Shown here: positions 1 through 5,989 of the stretch, piece by piece
How the letters are laid out: every line of letters starts with the position of its first letter
Numbering within the stretch: position 1 is the first letter of the stretch
Source of the DNA: an uncultured Coriobacteriia bacterium
GTDB taxonomy: Bacteria > Actinomycetota > Coriobacteriia > Coriobacteriales > QAMH01
Direction of reading: 5' to 3'
NCBI GenBank assembly: GCA_949283445.1
Contig: CASDTD010000270.1
Span: 1 to 9,572 of the forward strand
Length of the DNA: 9,572 nucleotides
Position numbers and translations under genes: made by a program
Notes under the pieces: generated by a model
Databases searched by the model: none
The model's input: only the letters and a program-made list of their open reading frames with translations
Told to the model about the DNA's origin: nothing

Positions 1-1
1 C

Positions 2-421
2 GAGTTCGACCGCGCGCTCGATTTGGACGGCGTCATCATGACCAAGCTCGACGGCACGGCCAAAGGCGGCATCGCGGTCGCGGTCAGCCACGAGCTGGGG
101 CTTCCCATCTGCCGCATCGGCGTGGGCGAGGGCATCGAGGATCTGGAGCCGTTCGATGCGCACGCGTACGCAGAGGCGCTGTTCGGCGACATGCGCGATG
201 ACGCGGCAGACGAAGGTGCTGCTGAAGAGGAGCCGGCTGCGGACGAGCTTGCTGAGCCGCAGGCGCCGGCCGAAGAGACTGCAGGGCGGCCGGTTGAGGC
301 GGAAGCTGTTTCGGGCGACGCTGCGGAAGAGCCCGCAGACGAGCCGCAGGATGACTCTGACTTCGACGAGCCCGCTGAAAAGGAAACGTTCCGCGCCAAG
401 ATGCGGCGCTGGTTCTCATAG
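2..421 (+). CDS. ftsY: FtsY, SRP receptor GTPase, C-terminal part (5' end outside window)
   Basis: This is the C-terminal end of the SRP receptor, the GTPase that docks Ffh-bound ribosomes at the membrane. The reading frame is open from base 2. It shows the G4 region TKLDGTAKGG (about 38-67) and the closing motif of the NG domain, RIGVGEGIEDLEPFDAHAYA (113-172), which ends at ALFG near base 187. FtsY proteins normally stop close to this point. Here about 77 more residues follow, with 27 Asp/Glu mixed with Ala and Pro, ending in a basic segment, ETFRAKMRRWFS. In many bacteria an acidic domain sits at the N-terminus of FtsY, so an acidic C-terminal tail is unusual. The stop codon TAG overlaps the AGGAG that serves ffh, which suggests translational coupling. 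The family call is secure; the role of the tail is unknown. Confidence 0.93.
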   Translation, partial: EFDRALDLDGVIMTKLDGTAKGGIAVAVSHELGLPICRIGVGEGIEDLEPFDAHAYAEALFGDMRDDAADEGAAEEEPAADELAEPQAPAEETAGRPVEAEAVSGDAAEEPADEPQDDSDFDEPAEKETFRAKMRRWFS

Positions 422-430
422 GAGTGTCTC

Positions 431-1816
431 ATGTTCGAAAACCTGTCTGACAAGCTTCAGGGAATCTTCTCGGGCTTTCGGTCGAAAGGCAAGCTGACGG
501 AAGCCGACATCGACGCGGGTGTCAAGGAAATCCGCATGGCGCTGCTCGAGGCGGACGTCAACTTCAAGGTCGTGAAGTCTTTCTGCAAGCGCGTCAAGGA
601 GCGTTGTCTGACCGCCGAGGTCATGGATTCTCTAACGCCGGGGCAAAACGTCGTCAAGGTCGTGCTCGACGAGCTGACGGCGCTTCTGGGCGGCAAGACC
701 GCCGAGCTCACCTTCGGCAGCAGGATTCCCGGCGTCGTGATGCTCGTCGGCCTGCAGGGCTCGGGCAAGACGACCGCCGCCTCCAAGCTCGCCTACCGCC
801 TGAAGAAGCAGGGGCATGTGCCGCTGCTGGTGGCTTGCGACGTCTACCGTCCCGCTGCGGCAGACCAGCTGCAGACGCTTGGCGACGAGCAGGGCGTGCG
901 CGTGTACCGTGGCGACGGCAAAGACCCGGTCAAGATCGCCAAAGAGGGCGTGCAAGATGCCATCGACAACTTGCGCGACGTGGTCATCATCGACACGGCG
1001 GGCCGCCTGCATGTGGATGACGACATGATGGACGAGGCGGTCGCCATCCGCGACGCGGTCCAGCCCGACCAGATTCTCATGGTCGTCGACGCCATGACCG
1101 GCCAGGAGGTGGTCAACGTGGCCTCTGCCTTCGCGGAAAAAGTCGACTTCGACGGCGTCATCATGTCCAAGATGGACGGCGATGCCCGCGGTGGCGGCGC
1201 GCTTTCCATCCTGGAGGTCACGGGCAAGCCCATCGAGTTCATCTCTTCAGGCGAACGCCCTGACTCGCTGGAAGTGTTCCACCCCGACCGCATGGCCAAG
1301 CGCATCCTGGGGATGGGCGATGTCGTGTCGGTCATCGAGAAGGCCGTCGAGCTGCAAGACAAGGAAATGGAGGCGGCGGAAGCCGAGCGTCTGGCGCGTG
1401 CCGAGTTCGACTTCAACGACTTTCTCGACGTCATCAGCAAGACGCGTAAGATGGGCGGCTTGGGCAAGCTCGTCTCGGCGCTGCCGGGCGGTAACAAGGC
1501 GCTGCAGCAGGGCGATGTCGACGAAAGCGAGCTTGACCGTACCGAGGCCATCATCAATTCCATGACGGCTGAAGAACGCCGCAAGCCCTCTTTGCTGAAC
1601 GGCTCGCGTCGTGCCCGCATCGCGGCCGGCTCCGGTGTCACGGTCACGCAGGTCAACCAACTGGTCAAGCGCTTCAACGAGACGCGCAAGCAGATCAAGA
1701 AGATGATGACGCAGATGAACCAGATGCAGGGCAAAGGCAAGAAGGGTAAGCGCCGCCGTATGTGCATTCCCGGCATGGGCGGTATCGACATGAGCCAGTT
1801 CAAAGATCTTATGTAA
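431..1816 (+). CDS. ffh: Ffh, signal recognition particle GTPase (SRP54)
   Basis: Protein part of the cytosolic SRP. It binds 4.5S/SRP RNA and signal sequences of nascent membrane proteins and delivers them to FtsY. At 461 residues it has normal length. The N domain is at about 1-90. The G domain shows GLQGSGKTT (P-loop, 107-115), DVYRPAAADQL (137-147), DTAGR (188-192), SKMDGDARGGGALS (246-259; most homologues read TKLDGDARGG) and GERPDSLEVFHP (274-285). The methionine-rich M domain follows, with the RNA-binding GSRRARIAAGSG (401-412) and a Lys/Arg-rich tail ending MSQFKDLM. The ATG at 431 has AGGAG at 420-424 with a 6-base spacer, overlapping the ftsY stop. hypE starts 15 bases downstream. 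Function is certain from the motifs; the hypE neighbour is unusual for ffh. Confidence 0.98.
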   Translation: MFENLSDKLQGIFSGFRSKGKLTEADIDAGVKEIRMALLEADVNFKVVKSFCKRVKERCLTAEVMDSLTPGQNVVKVVLDELTALLGGKTAELTFGSRIPGVVMLVGLQGSGKTTAASKLAYRLKKQGHVPLLVACDVYRPAAADQLQTLGDEQGVRVYRGDGKDPVKIAKEGVQDAIDNLRDVVIIDTAGRLHVDDDMMDEAVAIRDAVQPDQILMVVDAMTGQEVVNVASAFAEKVDFDGVIMSKMDGDARGGGALSILEVTGKPIEFISSGERPDSLEVFHPDRMAKRILGMGDVVSVIEKAVELQDKEMEAAEAERLARAEFDFNDFLDVISKTRKMGGLGKLVSALPGGNKALQQGDVDESELDRTEAIINSMTAEERRKPSLLNGSRRARIAAGSGVTVTQVNQLVKRFNETRKQIKKMMTQMNQMQGKGKKGKRRRMCIPGMGGIDMSQFKDLM

Positions 1817-1831
1817 GGGAAGTGCGGGAGT

Positions 1832-2848
1832 ATGCAATCTGCAGACACGGTCCTGATGGCACACGGCAGCGGCGGAACGATGATGCGCGACATCATCGAG
1901 AAGCTGTTTTTCGACGCCTATGCGGGCGACGTGCTCAGGCGCGCCGATGACGCGGCGGTGCTCGAAGCCCCGTCGGGGCGCATCGCGTTTTCCACCGACA
2001 CGTTCGTGGTCACGCCGCACTTCTTACCCGGCGGCGACATCGGACATCTGGCCGTGTGTGGCACGGTGAACGATGTGGCGACCAGCGGTGCAGTTCCCAA
2101 GTACTTGTCCTGCGGTTTCGTGCTGGAGGAAGGCTATCCGCTCGAAGACCTGCGCAAGATTTGCGCGTCCATGGCGGCCACCGCGCGCGAAGCGGGCGTG
2201 GAGATCGTCACGGGCGACACGAAGGTCGTCAACCGTGGTCATGGCGATGGCGTTTACATCAACACGGCGGGCGTCGGTATCTTGCGCGAGGGCATCGACC
2301 TGTCCGGTACCAACATCAAGCCCGGCGACAAGGTGCTCATCAGCGGCACGATCGGCGACCACGGCATCGCCATCATCTCCACGCGCGAGGAACTGAGCTT
2401 TTCCACGGAAATCGAAAGCGACGCAGCACCGCTCAACCACCTGATTGCCGACGTGCTCGACGCGTGCCCTGCGGGCAGCGTGCGCGCGTTTCGCGACCCG
2501 ACCCGCGGCGGCCTGGCCTCCACGCTCAACGAGTTCGCGGATGCCAGCGGCGTGGACATCCGTGTGGACGAGGATGCCGTGCCGGTGCACGATCAGGTGC
2601 GTGGCGCGTGCGAGATGCTGGGCTACGACGTGTTCCAGGTGGCCAACGAGGGCAAGATGGTATGCGTGGTCGCACCTGAAGCCGCCGACGCGGCTCTTGC
2701 CGCTATGCGCGCCAACAAGTACGGGCACGACGCGGCCATCATCGGCGAGGTCGTGGAAGGCGAGGGGCGCGTGTACTTGCGCACGGCGTTCGGCTCCGAG
2801 CGTATCCTCGACATGCTCGTGGGCGAACAGCTGCCGCGCATCTGCTAG
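1832..2848 (+). CDS. hypE: HypE, hydrogenase maturation carbamoyl dehydratase
   Basis: HypE accepts a carbamoyl group from HypF on its C-terminal cysteine and dehydrates it with ATP to a thiocyanate, the source of the CN ligands of [NiFe]-hydrogenase. The 338-residue protein has the family's usual length and motifs: AHGSGG near the N-terminus (10-15), GTVNDVATSGA (77-87), TGDTKVV (127-133), DPTRGGLA (222-229), VANEGKMV (270-277) and the terminal PRIC (335-338), whose Cys is the reactive residue. These are AIR-synthase-type N and C domains; the protein acts in the cytoplasm as a dimer with HypF. The start at 1832 has AGGGAAG at 1816-1822; a second GGAG lies too close to be the binding site. 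No other hyp or hydrogenase gene is in the window, so partners must lie elsewhere. The 15-base gap suggests transcription with ffh. Confidence 0.96.
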   Translation: MQSADTVLMAHGSGGTMMRDIIEKLFFDAYAGDVLRRADDAAVLEAPSGRIAFSTDTFVVTPHFLPGGDIGHLAVCGTVNDVATSGAVPKYLSCGFVLEEGYPLEDLRKICASMAATAREAGVEIVTGDTKVVNRGHGDGVYINTAGVGILREGIDLSGTNIKPGDKVLISGTIGDHGIAIISTREELSFSTEIESDAAPLNHLIADVLDACPAGSVRAFRDPTRGGLASTLNEFADASGVDIRVDEDAVPVHDQVRGACEMLGYDVFQVANEGKMVCVVAPEAADAALAAMRANKYGHDAAIIGEVVEGEGRVYLRTAFGSERILDMLVGEQLPRIC

Positions 2849-2960
2849 AAGGCGAGTGCGGGCTGTCCAGCGCTTACCCTGTCTGCACGACGGTCATATG
2901 CCGTTTCAGTTCCTGATAGCGCTCCCATAACTGCGGGTGTGTCTGGTGTGGGGCTGGCTT

Positions 2961-3099
2961 TGTAAGAATTGAGGGGGTGGGGAGCAAGACGAAGCTCGTG
3001 CCCACTCTCCAATTCGCTCAATATTGCGTTTTACTACCTTCGAAGGGGGTTGGGGAGCATCGAGATGCGTGATCTGCCCCCAACTTCTCAATTCTTGCA
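2961..3099. repeat. 139-bp intergenic element with terminal inverted repeats and two hairpins
   Basis: The ends are TGTAAGAATTGAG (2961-2973) and CTCAATTCTTGCA (3087-3099), inverted repeats matching at 12 of 13 positions. Inside are two related imperfect palindromes. Hairpin A (2966-3015) pairs GAATTG with CAATTC, GTGGG with CCCAC and GAGC with GCTC around an 8-base loop. Hairpin B (about 3042-3087) pairs GTTGGGG with CCCCAAC. Both contain GGGGAGCA, at 2979 and 3052, 73 bases apart. The element lies between hypE and the tRNA genes and could also end the hypE transcript, although no clean T-run follows either stem. No target-site duplication is visible. It looks like a REP/BIME- or MITE-like dispersed element; that class is inferred from structure only. 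Confidence 0.6.
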
Positions 3100-3169
3100 G
3101 CATGCTAGTGGAGCGCGGTTGCCGAGATAGCCATTACGGCTCGTTTTCCAAAAAAGTCGTGTTCTGCAA

Positions 3170-3198
3170 TTGAGTTTCCGTTTGATTTCCGTTATACT
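3170..3198 (+). promoter_or_regulatory. Promoter of tRNA-His
   Basis: A -35 box TTGAGT (3170-3175) and a -10 box TATACT (3193-3198) are separated by exactly 17 bases, close to the sigma-70 consensus. Initiation is expected around 3205, about 30 bases before the tRNA. The spacer contains a short repeated TTTCCG. Confidence 0.7.
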
Positions 3199-3234
3199 AC
3201 CGCCTTGCGTCTGACAGACGTTGAAGAGAATCAC

Positions 3235-3312
3235 GGTGGGTGTAGCGCAGTTGGCTAGCGCACAAGATTGTGGCTCTTGGGGTCGAGGGTTCGAGTCCCT
3301 TCACCCACCCCA
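3235..3312 (+). tRNA. tRNA-His (anticodon GTG)
   Basis: Full cloverleaf. Acceptor GTGGGTG (3236-3242) pairs with CACCCAC (3302-3308). The extra G-1 at 3235 faces C73 at 3309, the hallmark of tRNA-His. The D stem is GCGC/GCGC, the anticodon stem CAAGA/TCTTG, and the loop TTGTGGC has anticodon GTG at 3270-3272. The T arm is GAGGG-TTCGAGT-CCCTT. The 3' CCA is encoded (3310-3312). Confidence 0.97.
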
Positions 3313-3321
3313 GATTTCCTC

Positions 3322-3349
3322 TTCACACGGCGGCGAAAACGTGTATAAT
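3322..3349 (+). promoter_or_regulatory. Promoter of tRNA-Lys
   Basis: A -35 box TTCACA (3322-3327) and a perfect -10 box TATAAT (3344-3349) have a 16-base spacer. They lie between the two tRNA genes, so tRNA-Lys has its own start near 3356 in addition to any read-through from tRNA-His. Confidence 0.7.
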
Positions 3350-3364
3350 ACGTTCTTGCTGCAT

Positions 3365-3440
<76 letters not shown>

Positions 3441-3451
3441 TTAAATTTGCG

Positions 3452-3484
3452 CAGGCCATCGGCATAGAGCCGATGGCCTGTTTT
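3452..3484 (+). terminator. Rho-independent terminator after tRNA-Lys
   Basis: A perfect 12-bp stem, CAGGCCATCGGC (3452-3463) with GCCGATGGCCTG (3469-3480), has a 5-base loop and is followed by TTTTGCGTTT. It lies 12 bases after the tRNA. Confidence 0.92.
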
Positions 3485-3648
3485 GCGTTTCGGGGTGTTT
3501 GCACGTGCCAATCCGTACCATCTGGCATGGTTCTACGGGTTTGGTGGCGTTTTTTTCTTGCGATTTCATCCAAAAAAATCCATGTGCTACGAATTGATGG
3601 CGCTCATTTTGCTCTGACGTCGCCAGCAAGCCAAATGGCTGGACGACA

Positions 3649-3817
3649 GAATCTGCCGCCACTGGTGGCGGGTGGGTGACTTTCCGACGGTTTTCGCTGT
3701 CGCCGGAGACAGGTGGGTGAACAGGCGACGTTTTGGGGCTCTTGATGCCCGCGGACTGCCGGCATATCACCCATCTGCGCTTTTCGGGCCGAGACAGCGT
3801 CGTCGCATCACCCGTTT
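3649..3817 (+). repeat. Left arm of a diverged inverted repeat pair (core 3675-3817)
   Basis: The core runs from GGTGAC (3675) to TCACCCGTTT (ending 3817), 143 bp. The reverse complement of 4211-4353 starts with the same GGTGAC, ends with TCACTCGTTT, and is also exactly 143 bp. A hand-made ungapped alignment gives about half identical columns, against about a quarter expected by chance. GAATCTGC stands outside both cores (3649-3656 and, inverted, 4359-4366). The core itself is partly symmetrical, with TGGGTGA at 3673 and 3714 and its inverse at 3767 and 3808. It also has a hairpin CTGTC-GCCGGA-GACAG (3697-3712). Seen directly: the matching ends and lengths. Inferred: common origin. Confidence 0.6.
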
Positions 3818-3831
3818 GTGACGTTTCGGTT

Positions 3832-3861
3832 ATGACGACTGCCGACTGTTCATGACAACTG
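3832..3861 (+). repeat. Short direct repeat, period 20
   Basis: ATGACGACTG (3832-3841) and ATGACAACTG (3852-3861) match at 9 of 10 bases. They lie just outside the left arm of the inverted repeat pair. They could be a tandem regulator site or chance; nothing more can be said. Confidence 0.3.
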
Positions 3862-3934
3862 GCCCTTTTCATAGCATGCATGGGGTAGCGCAGTCTGTGA
3901 TTTAATTGCGTTTTGAACGGGCGGCATCAACCTG

Positions 3935-4045
3935 TGCGGGTGGTGACTGCCGCAGTGGCTGCGCGAAAGCAGCTACCGTGAAATGGCCGAATGCATGATT
4001 TGGGGCTTGTCGGAAATATCGATGACAAGCCTTGCCTGTAGGAGG
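3935..4045 (+). promoter_or_regulatory. Hairpin-rich leader and ribosome binding site of the small ORF
   Basis: Three stems are visible before the small ORF. P1 is TGCGG/CCGCA (3935-3939 with 3950-3954). P2 is GTGGCTGC/GCAGCTAC around GCGAAA (3955-3976), with one G-T pair, and starts at the base after P1. P3 is a perfect 8-bp inverted repeat, GGCTTGTC (4004-4011) and GACAAGCC (4024-4031), with a 12-base centre. A competing stem CGCAG-TGG-CTGCG (3951-3963) would exclude both P1 and P2. P3 ends 8 bases before AGGAGG (4040-4045). P3 could instead be an operator dyad in DNA. I do not recognise a known riboswitch family and found no convincing promoter upstream. Confidence 0.4.
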
Positions 4046-4049
4046 AACA

Positions 4050-4220
4050 ATGGAAGATCGCCCCGATTCTGATATGCCCAAAGCTGATAAACACGCGAGT
4101 GCGACCATTCGTACGCTGTTCGAGGAAGAGGGGGCAGGCGCATTAGGCGACTTCGATGACAAGCTGGAGCGTCCGCTTCCGCCGGGCGTCGTCCCAGGAG
4201 ACGTGCCGGCAAACGAGTGA
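4050..4220 (+). CDS. Small acidic protein of unknown function, 56 residues
   Basis: I do not recognise this protein. The ATG at 4050 follows a perfect AGGAGG (4040-4045) with a short 4-base spacer. A TTG at 4032 in the same frame lies upstream of that site and is an unlikely start. The product is acidic and soluble, without signal peptide, membrane segment or cysteine. Its N-terminal third is polar (MEDRPDSDMPKADKHAS), a central part could form a helix (ATIRTLFEEEGAGALGDFDDKLE), and the tail is Pro/Gly-rich (RPLPPGVVPGDVPANE). It lies between the arms of the inverted repeat pair, and its last codons and TGA lie inside the right arm (4211-4220). It converges with the dms operon. The ribosome binding site is the main support; an alternative is a chance ORF within a structured intergenic element. 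Confidence 0.5.
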   Translation: MEDRPDSDMPKADKHASATIRTLFEEEGAGALGDFDDKLERPLPPGVVPGDVPANE

Positions 4221-4366
4221 ACGGACGACATATTCTGACGCTGTCAGAGGCAGACGTGTGATTTGGCGACATTTTTACGCTCTGCATCTCCTTGGAATGT
4301 CGTCACAGTACCCACATGTACTGTTTTGAGCGAAATAATGTCGTCAGGTCACCTGTTTGCAGATTC
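4211..4366 (-). repeat. Right arm of the diverged inverted repeat pair (core 4211-4353)
   Basis: Inverted partner of the arm at 3675-3817, same core length of 143 bp, followed by GCAGATTC (4359-4366), which mirrors GAATCTGC at 3649. Inside, GACGACAT (4224) and GGCGACAT (4265) are 41 bases apart, and ATGTCGTC (4297 and 4338) are also 41 apart in inverse orientation. Two small hairpins sit between the motif copies: TCTGAC-GCT-GTCAGA (4234-4248) and ACAGTAC-CCACAT-GTACTGT (4305-4324). The 13-base hairpin-forming difference just outside the left core is absent here. The first ten bases include the stop codon of the small ORF. Confidence 0.6.
4305..4327 (+). terminator. Possible weak terminator of the small ORF
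   Basis: A 7-bp stem, ACAGTAC (4305-4311) with GTACTGT (4318-4324), has a 6-base loop and ends in TTTT (4324-4327). It lies 85 bases after the small ORF and inside the right repeat arm. The stem is AT-containing and the T-run short, so termination would be weak. Confidence 0.35.
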
Positions 4367-4438
4367 GGGGCTGCTGGGCTGTTCTCAACATCACGCATGA
4401 TACGCGCCGCGCCGCGTGGCTGCGGCCGCTAACAGCGC

Positions 4439-5323
4439 CTACACCGCCACGCCAACAGTCATGTGCAACATGTAGAACATGAAGCGCATGATGAAGACGG
4501 CTGCGAAAGAGAGCACGACAGCCAGCGTACGAACCCGTGCGACAAGGCGCGTATCTGCGTGACGCAGGGAACACGCGGCAAGCACGCAGGCGGCTGCAAG
4601 GCTCGCGGCGGCGATGATGAGCGCTGGCCAGTAGCAGGGAACCAGCTCGCTGGCCGAGACCAGGGAATTGCTCAGGGTGCCGAGCTGCGTGCCCAGCACG
4701 GCGTGCGCGACAACCCACAAGAAAGATCCTGCAGCGCTTAGGGCAAGCAGAGCCTTCTCGAAGGAGCTGCCATGTGATTCCGGGGCGCCCAGGTGCAGCA
4801 CGAACAGTGCCAGCAAAGGTCCCGCCGCCACGGCGCTTGCGGCAAGAGCGACAGGGGAGACGGGAAGGTTCCAGGTGGGTATGGTGTCGACATGGTAGGC
4901 AAACGCCATCGCGCCGATAAAGGCGATGCCCGCAAGTGTGATGACGCCAGCCAGAACAGTGTCGAGCTTATGGTGCTCGGCAAGCGAAAAGCCGGCGAGC
5001 CAGAACACCGCCGCGCTGGCAAGGAACACGACGGCGGCCAGCACCTCGTTTGACAGCGGGCTTGTCCCGACGCCCGCGAACACATAGAGGGCGTTTGCTG
5101 GGTTGCCCAAGTGCGTTGCCGAGGCGACGAGCCCCAGCATGGAAAGAACAAGCGGAATCCAAAGCGTTTTGCGCAAGAGACGGCGTTTCTCGTCGGATTC
5201 CTGTTTGGCCCAGGCAATGAGGACGAGCAGATAGGCGAATGTGGCGGCGGGGGCAAGCGTCGTGAACAGCACGAGCGTTATCTCGCCCAACGCGTTCGAA
5301 AGCCCCATATCCACTGCGGCCAT
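4439..5323 (-). CDS. DmsC-like membrane anchor, second copy
   Basis: This is a 294-residue integral membrane protein of the DmsC family, the quinol-oxidising anchor of DMSO-reductase-type enzymes. About eight hydrophobic segments are visible. The first is LFTTLAPAATFAYLLVLIAW (19-38), followed by a basic cytoplasmic loop (ESDEKRRLLRK). The family signature is HLGNPANALYVFAGVGTSPL (71-90) followed by SNE. It shares the layout of the anchor at 6049-6912, including HxxNPxxALxVFAGxGxSPLSNE, but is clearly a different sequence. The ATG at 5323 has AGGAG with a 6-base spacer, overlapping the torD stop 9 bases away, the same ATAGGAG arrangement as ftsY/ffh. It is the last gene of the operon; I see no clear terminator after it. 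It could be an alternative anchor for this DmsAB or serve another reductase. Confidence 0.88.
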   Translation of the reverse strand: MAAVDMGLSNALGEITLVLFTTLAPAATFAYLLVLIAWAKQESDEKRRLLRKTLWIPLVLSMLGLVASATHLGNPANALYVFAGVGTSPLSNEVLAAVVFLASAAVFWLAGFSLAEHHKLDTVLAGVITLAGIAFIGAMAFAYHVDTIPTWNLPVSPVALAASAVAAGPLLALFVLHLGAPESHGSSFEKALLALSAAGSFLWVVAHAVLGTQLGTLSNSLVSASELVPCYWPALIIAAASLAAACVLAACSLRHADTRLVARVRTLAVVLSFAAVFIMRFMFYMLHMTVGVAV

Positions 5324-5332
5324 GAGCTGCTC

Positions 5333-5977
5333 CTATCTGAAGAACCTCGGGGTGACGACGTCAAGTTCAAGCGTCTCCTCGATGCCTTTCAAAGACGCCG
5401 AGGAAAGCCGCGCGAGCGCTTTGAAGAAGTCGTGTTCGGTGCGTTCGCAGACAAGGTCGAGGAAATGATAGGCCCAGGTCATGAGATGCTTGCTCAGGTA
5501 CGTCTTGAGCAGGTCGGGGCGGTTTTCGGCTATCCACGCCATGAGCGAGAGCATACGCCCGATGTGGTCGTCGGGCATGTTGTCGCCGGCGTCGACGAGC
5601 ACGTTGTTGGCGGACAGCCAATCGTGCAGGTCGAGCGCGGACACGCCGAAGATGACGCCGTCGCGATCGGTGTAGACCGACCCCCAGGGCGGGCAGACCT
5701 TGTGGCCAGGCCCCACGAACAGCCGTCGGTATTCGTCGGTGATGCCCTCGATGTCTGTGTCAATCGCCTGCTTCATGCTGGCAAGAGCCTGTACGGCAAC
5801 AGCCTCGCTGCAAAACGGCCAGGCGCGCCCTGCTTCGTTGGCGTCCATGGTGGCAAACGCCGCATACAAGCTGGTGGCATTGCCGTTTTTCGGGTCTTCC
5901 GAGAAAAACGGGCCCAGCGTCTGCCCGACGAAGGCGATGCCTTCGAGCTGGTCTTGGTCTATGGCAACGGTGCTCAT
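5333..5977 (-). CDS. TorD/DmsD-family chaperone for the molybdoenzyme
   Basis: Cytoplasmic, all-helical chaperone of 214 residues, the usual length. Members bind the twin-arginine leader and core of the catalytic subunit, help insert the molybdenum cofactor and hold export until folding is done. Family motifs are EYRRLFVGPGHKVCPPWGSV (82-101), PDDHIG (135-140) and the helix HLMTWAYHFLDLV (164-176). DmsA, encoded upstream in the same operon, is the likely client; its leader lies outside the window. The ATG at 5977 has AGGAGGGG with a short spacer. The T-run of a strong terminator ends two bases before that ribosome binding site, so expression probably depends on read-through. The gene name torD or dmsD cannot be decided from sequence alone. 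Confidence 0.9.
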   Translation of the reverse strand: MSTVAIDQDQLEGIAFVGQTLGPFFSEDPKNGNATSLYAAFATMDANEAGRAWPFCSEAVAVQALASMKQAIDTDIEGITDEYRRLFVGPGHKVCPPWGSVYTDRDGVIFGVSALDLHDWLSANNVLVDAGDNMPDDHIGRMLSLMAWIAENRPDLLKTYLSKHLMTWAYHFLDLVCERTEHDFFKALARLSSASLKGIEETLELDVVTPRFFR

Positions 5978-5989
5978 AACCCCTCCTAT

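Larger units (their letters stand above)
3485..3934. other. Gene-free stretch
   Basis: I see no convincing coding frame on either strand. The open frame on the - strand (3881-3441) has no ribosome binding site and runs through the tRNA terminator. The stretch contains one arm of the inverted repeat pair (core 3675-3817), a hairpin CCGCCA-CTGG-TGGCGG (3656-3671), three copies of ACTGCCG (3755, 3838 and, just beyond, 3946) and a 10-base direct repeat with period 20 at 3832-3861. T and A runs near 3550-3580 make part of it less GC-rich than the genes. Confidence 0.6.

Noticed and set aside
2890..2906. Small hairpin ACGG/CCGT with TTT after hypE
   Set aside because: Only four pairs and three T; too weak to call a terminator.
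3441..3881. Open frame of 146 codons on the - strand in the gene-free stretch
   Set aside because: It lacks a ribosome binding site, runs through the tRNA-Lys terminator, and its only internal repetition comes from the DNA repeat arm at 3675-3817.
3902..4287. Two overlapping - strand frames (4231-3902 and 4287-3973) opposite the small ORF
   Set aside because: Neither has a properly spaced ribosome binding site, both start inside the repeat arm, and the peptides have no recognisable fold or motif. The + strand ORF with AGGAGG is the better choice.
3673..4346. CRISPR array suggested by the constant 41-bp spacing
   Set aside because: The repeated units are only 7-8 bases, only two in a row, then inverted, and the DNA between them is related rather than unique. 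No cas gene is present.
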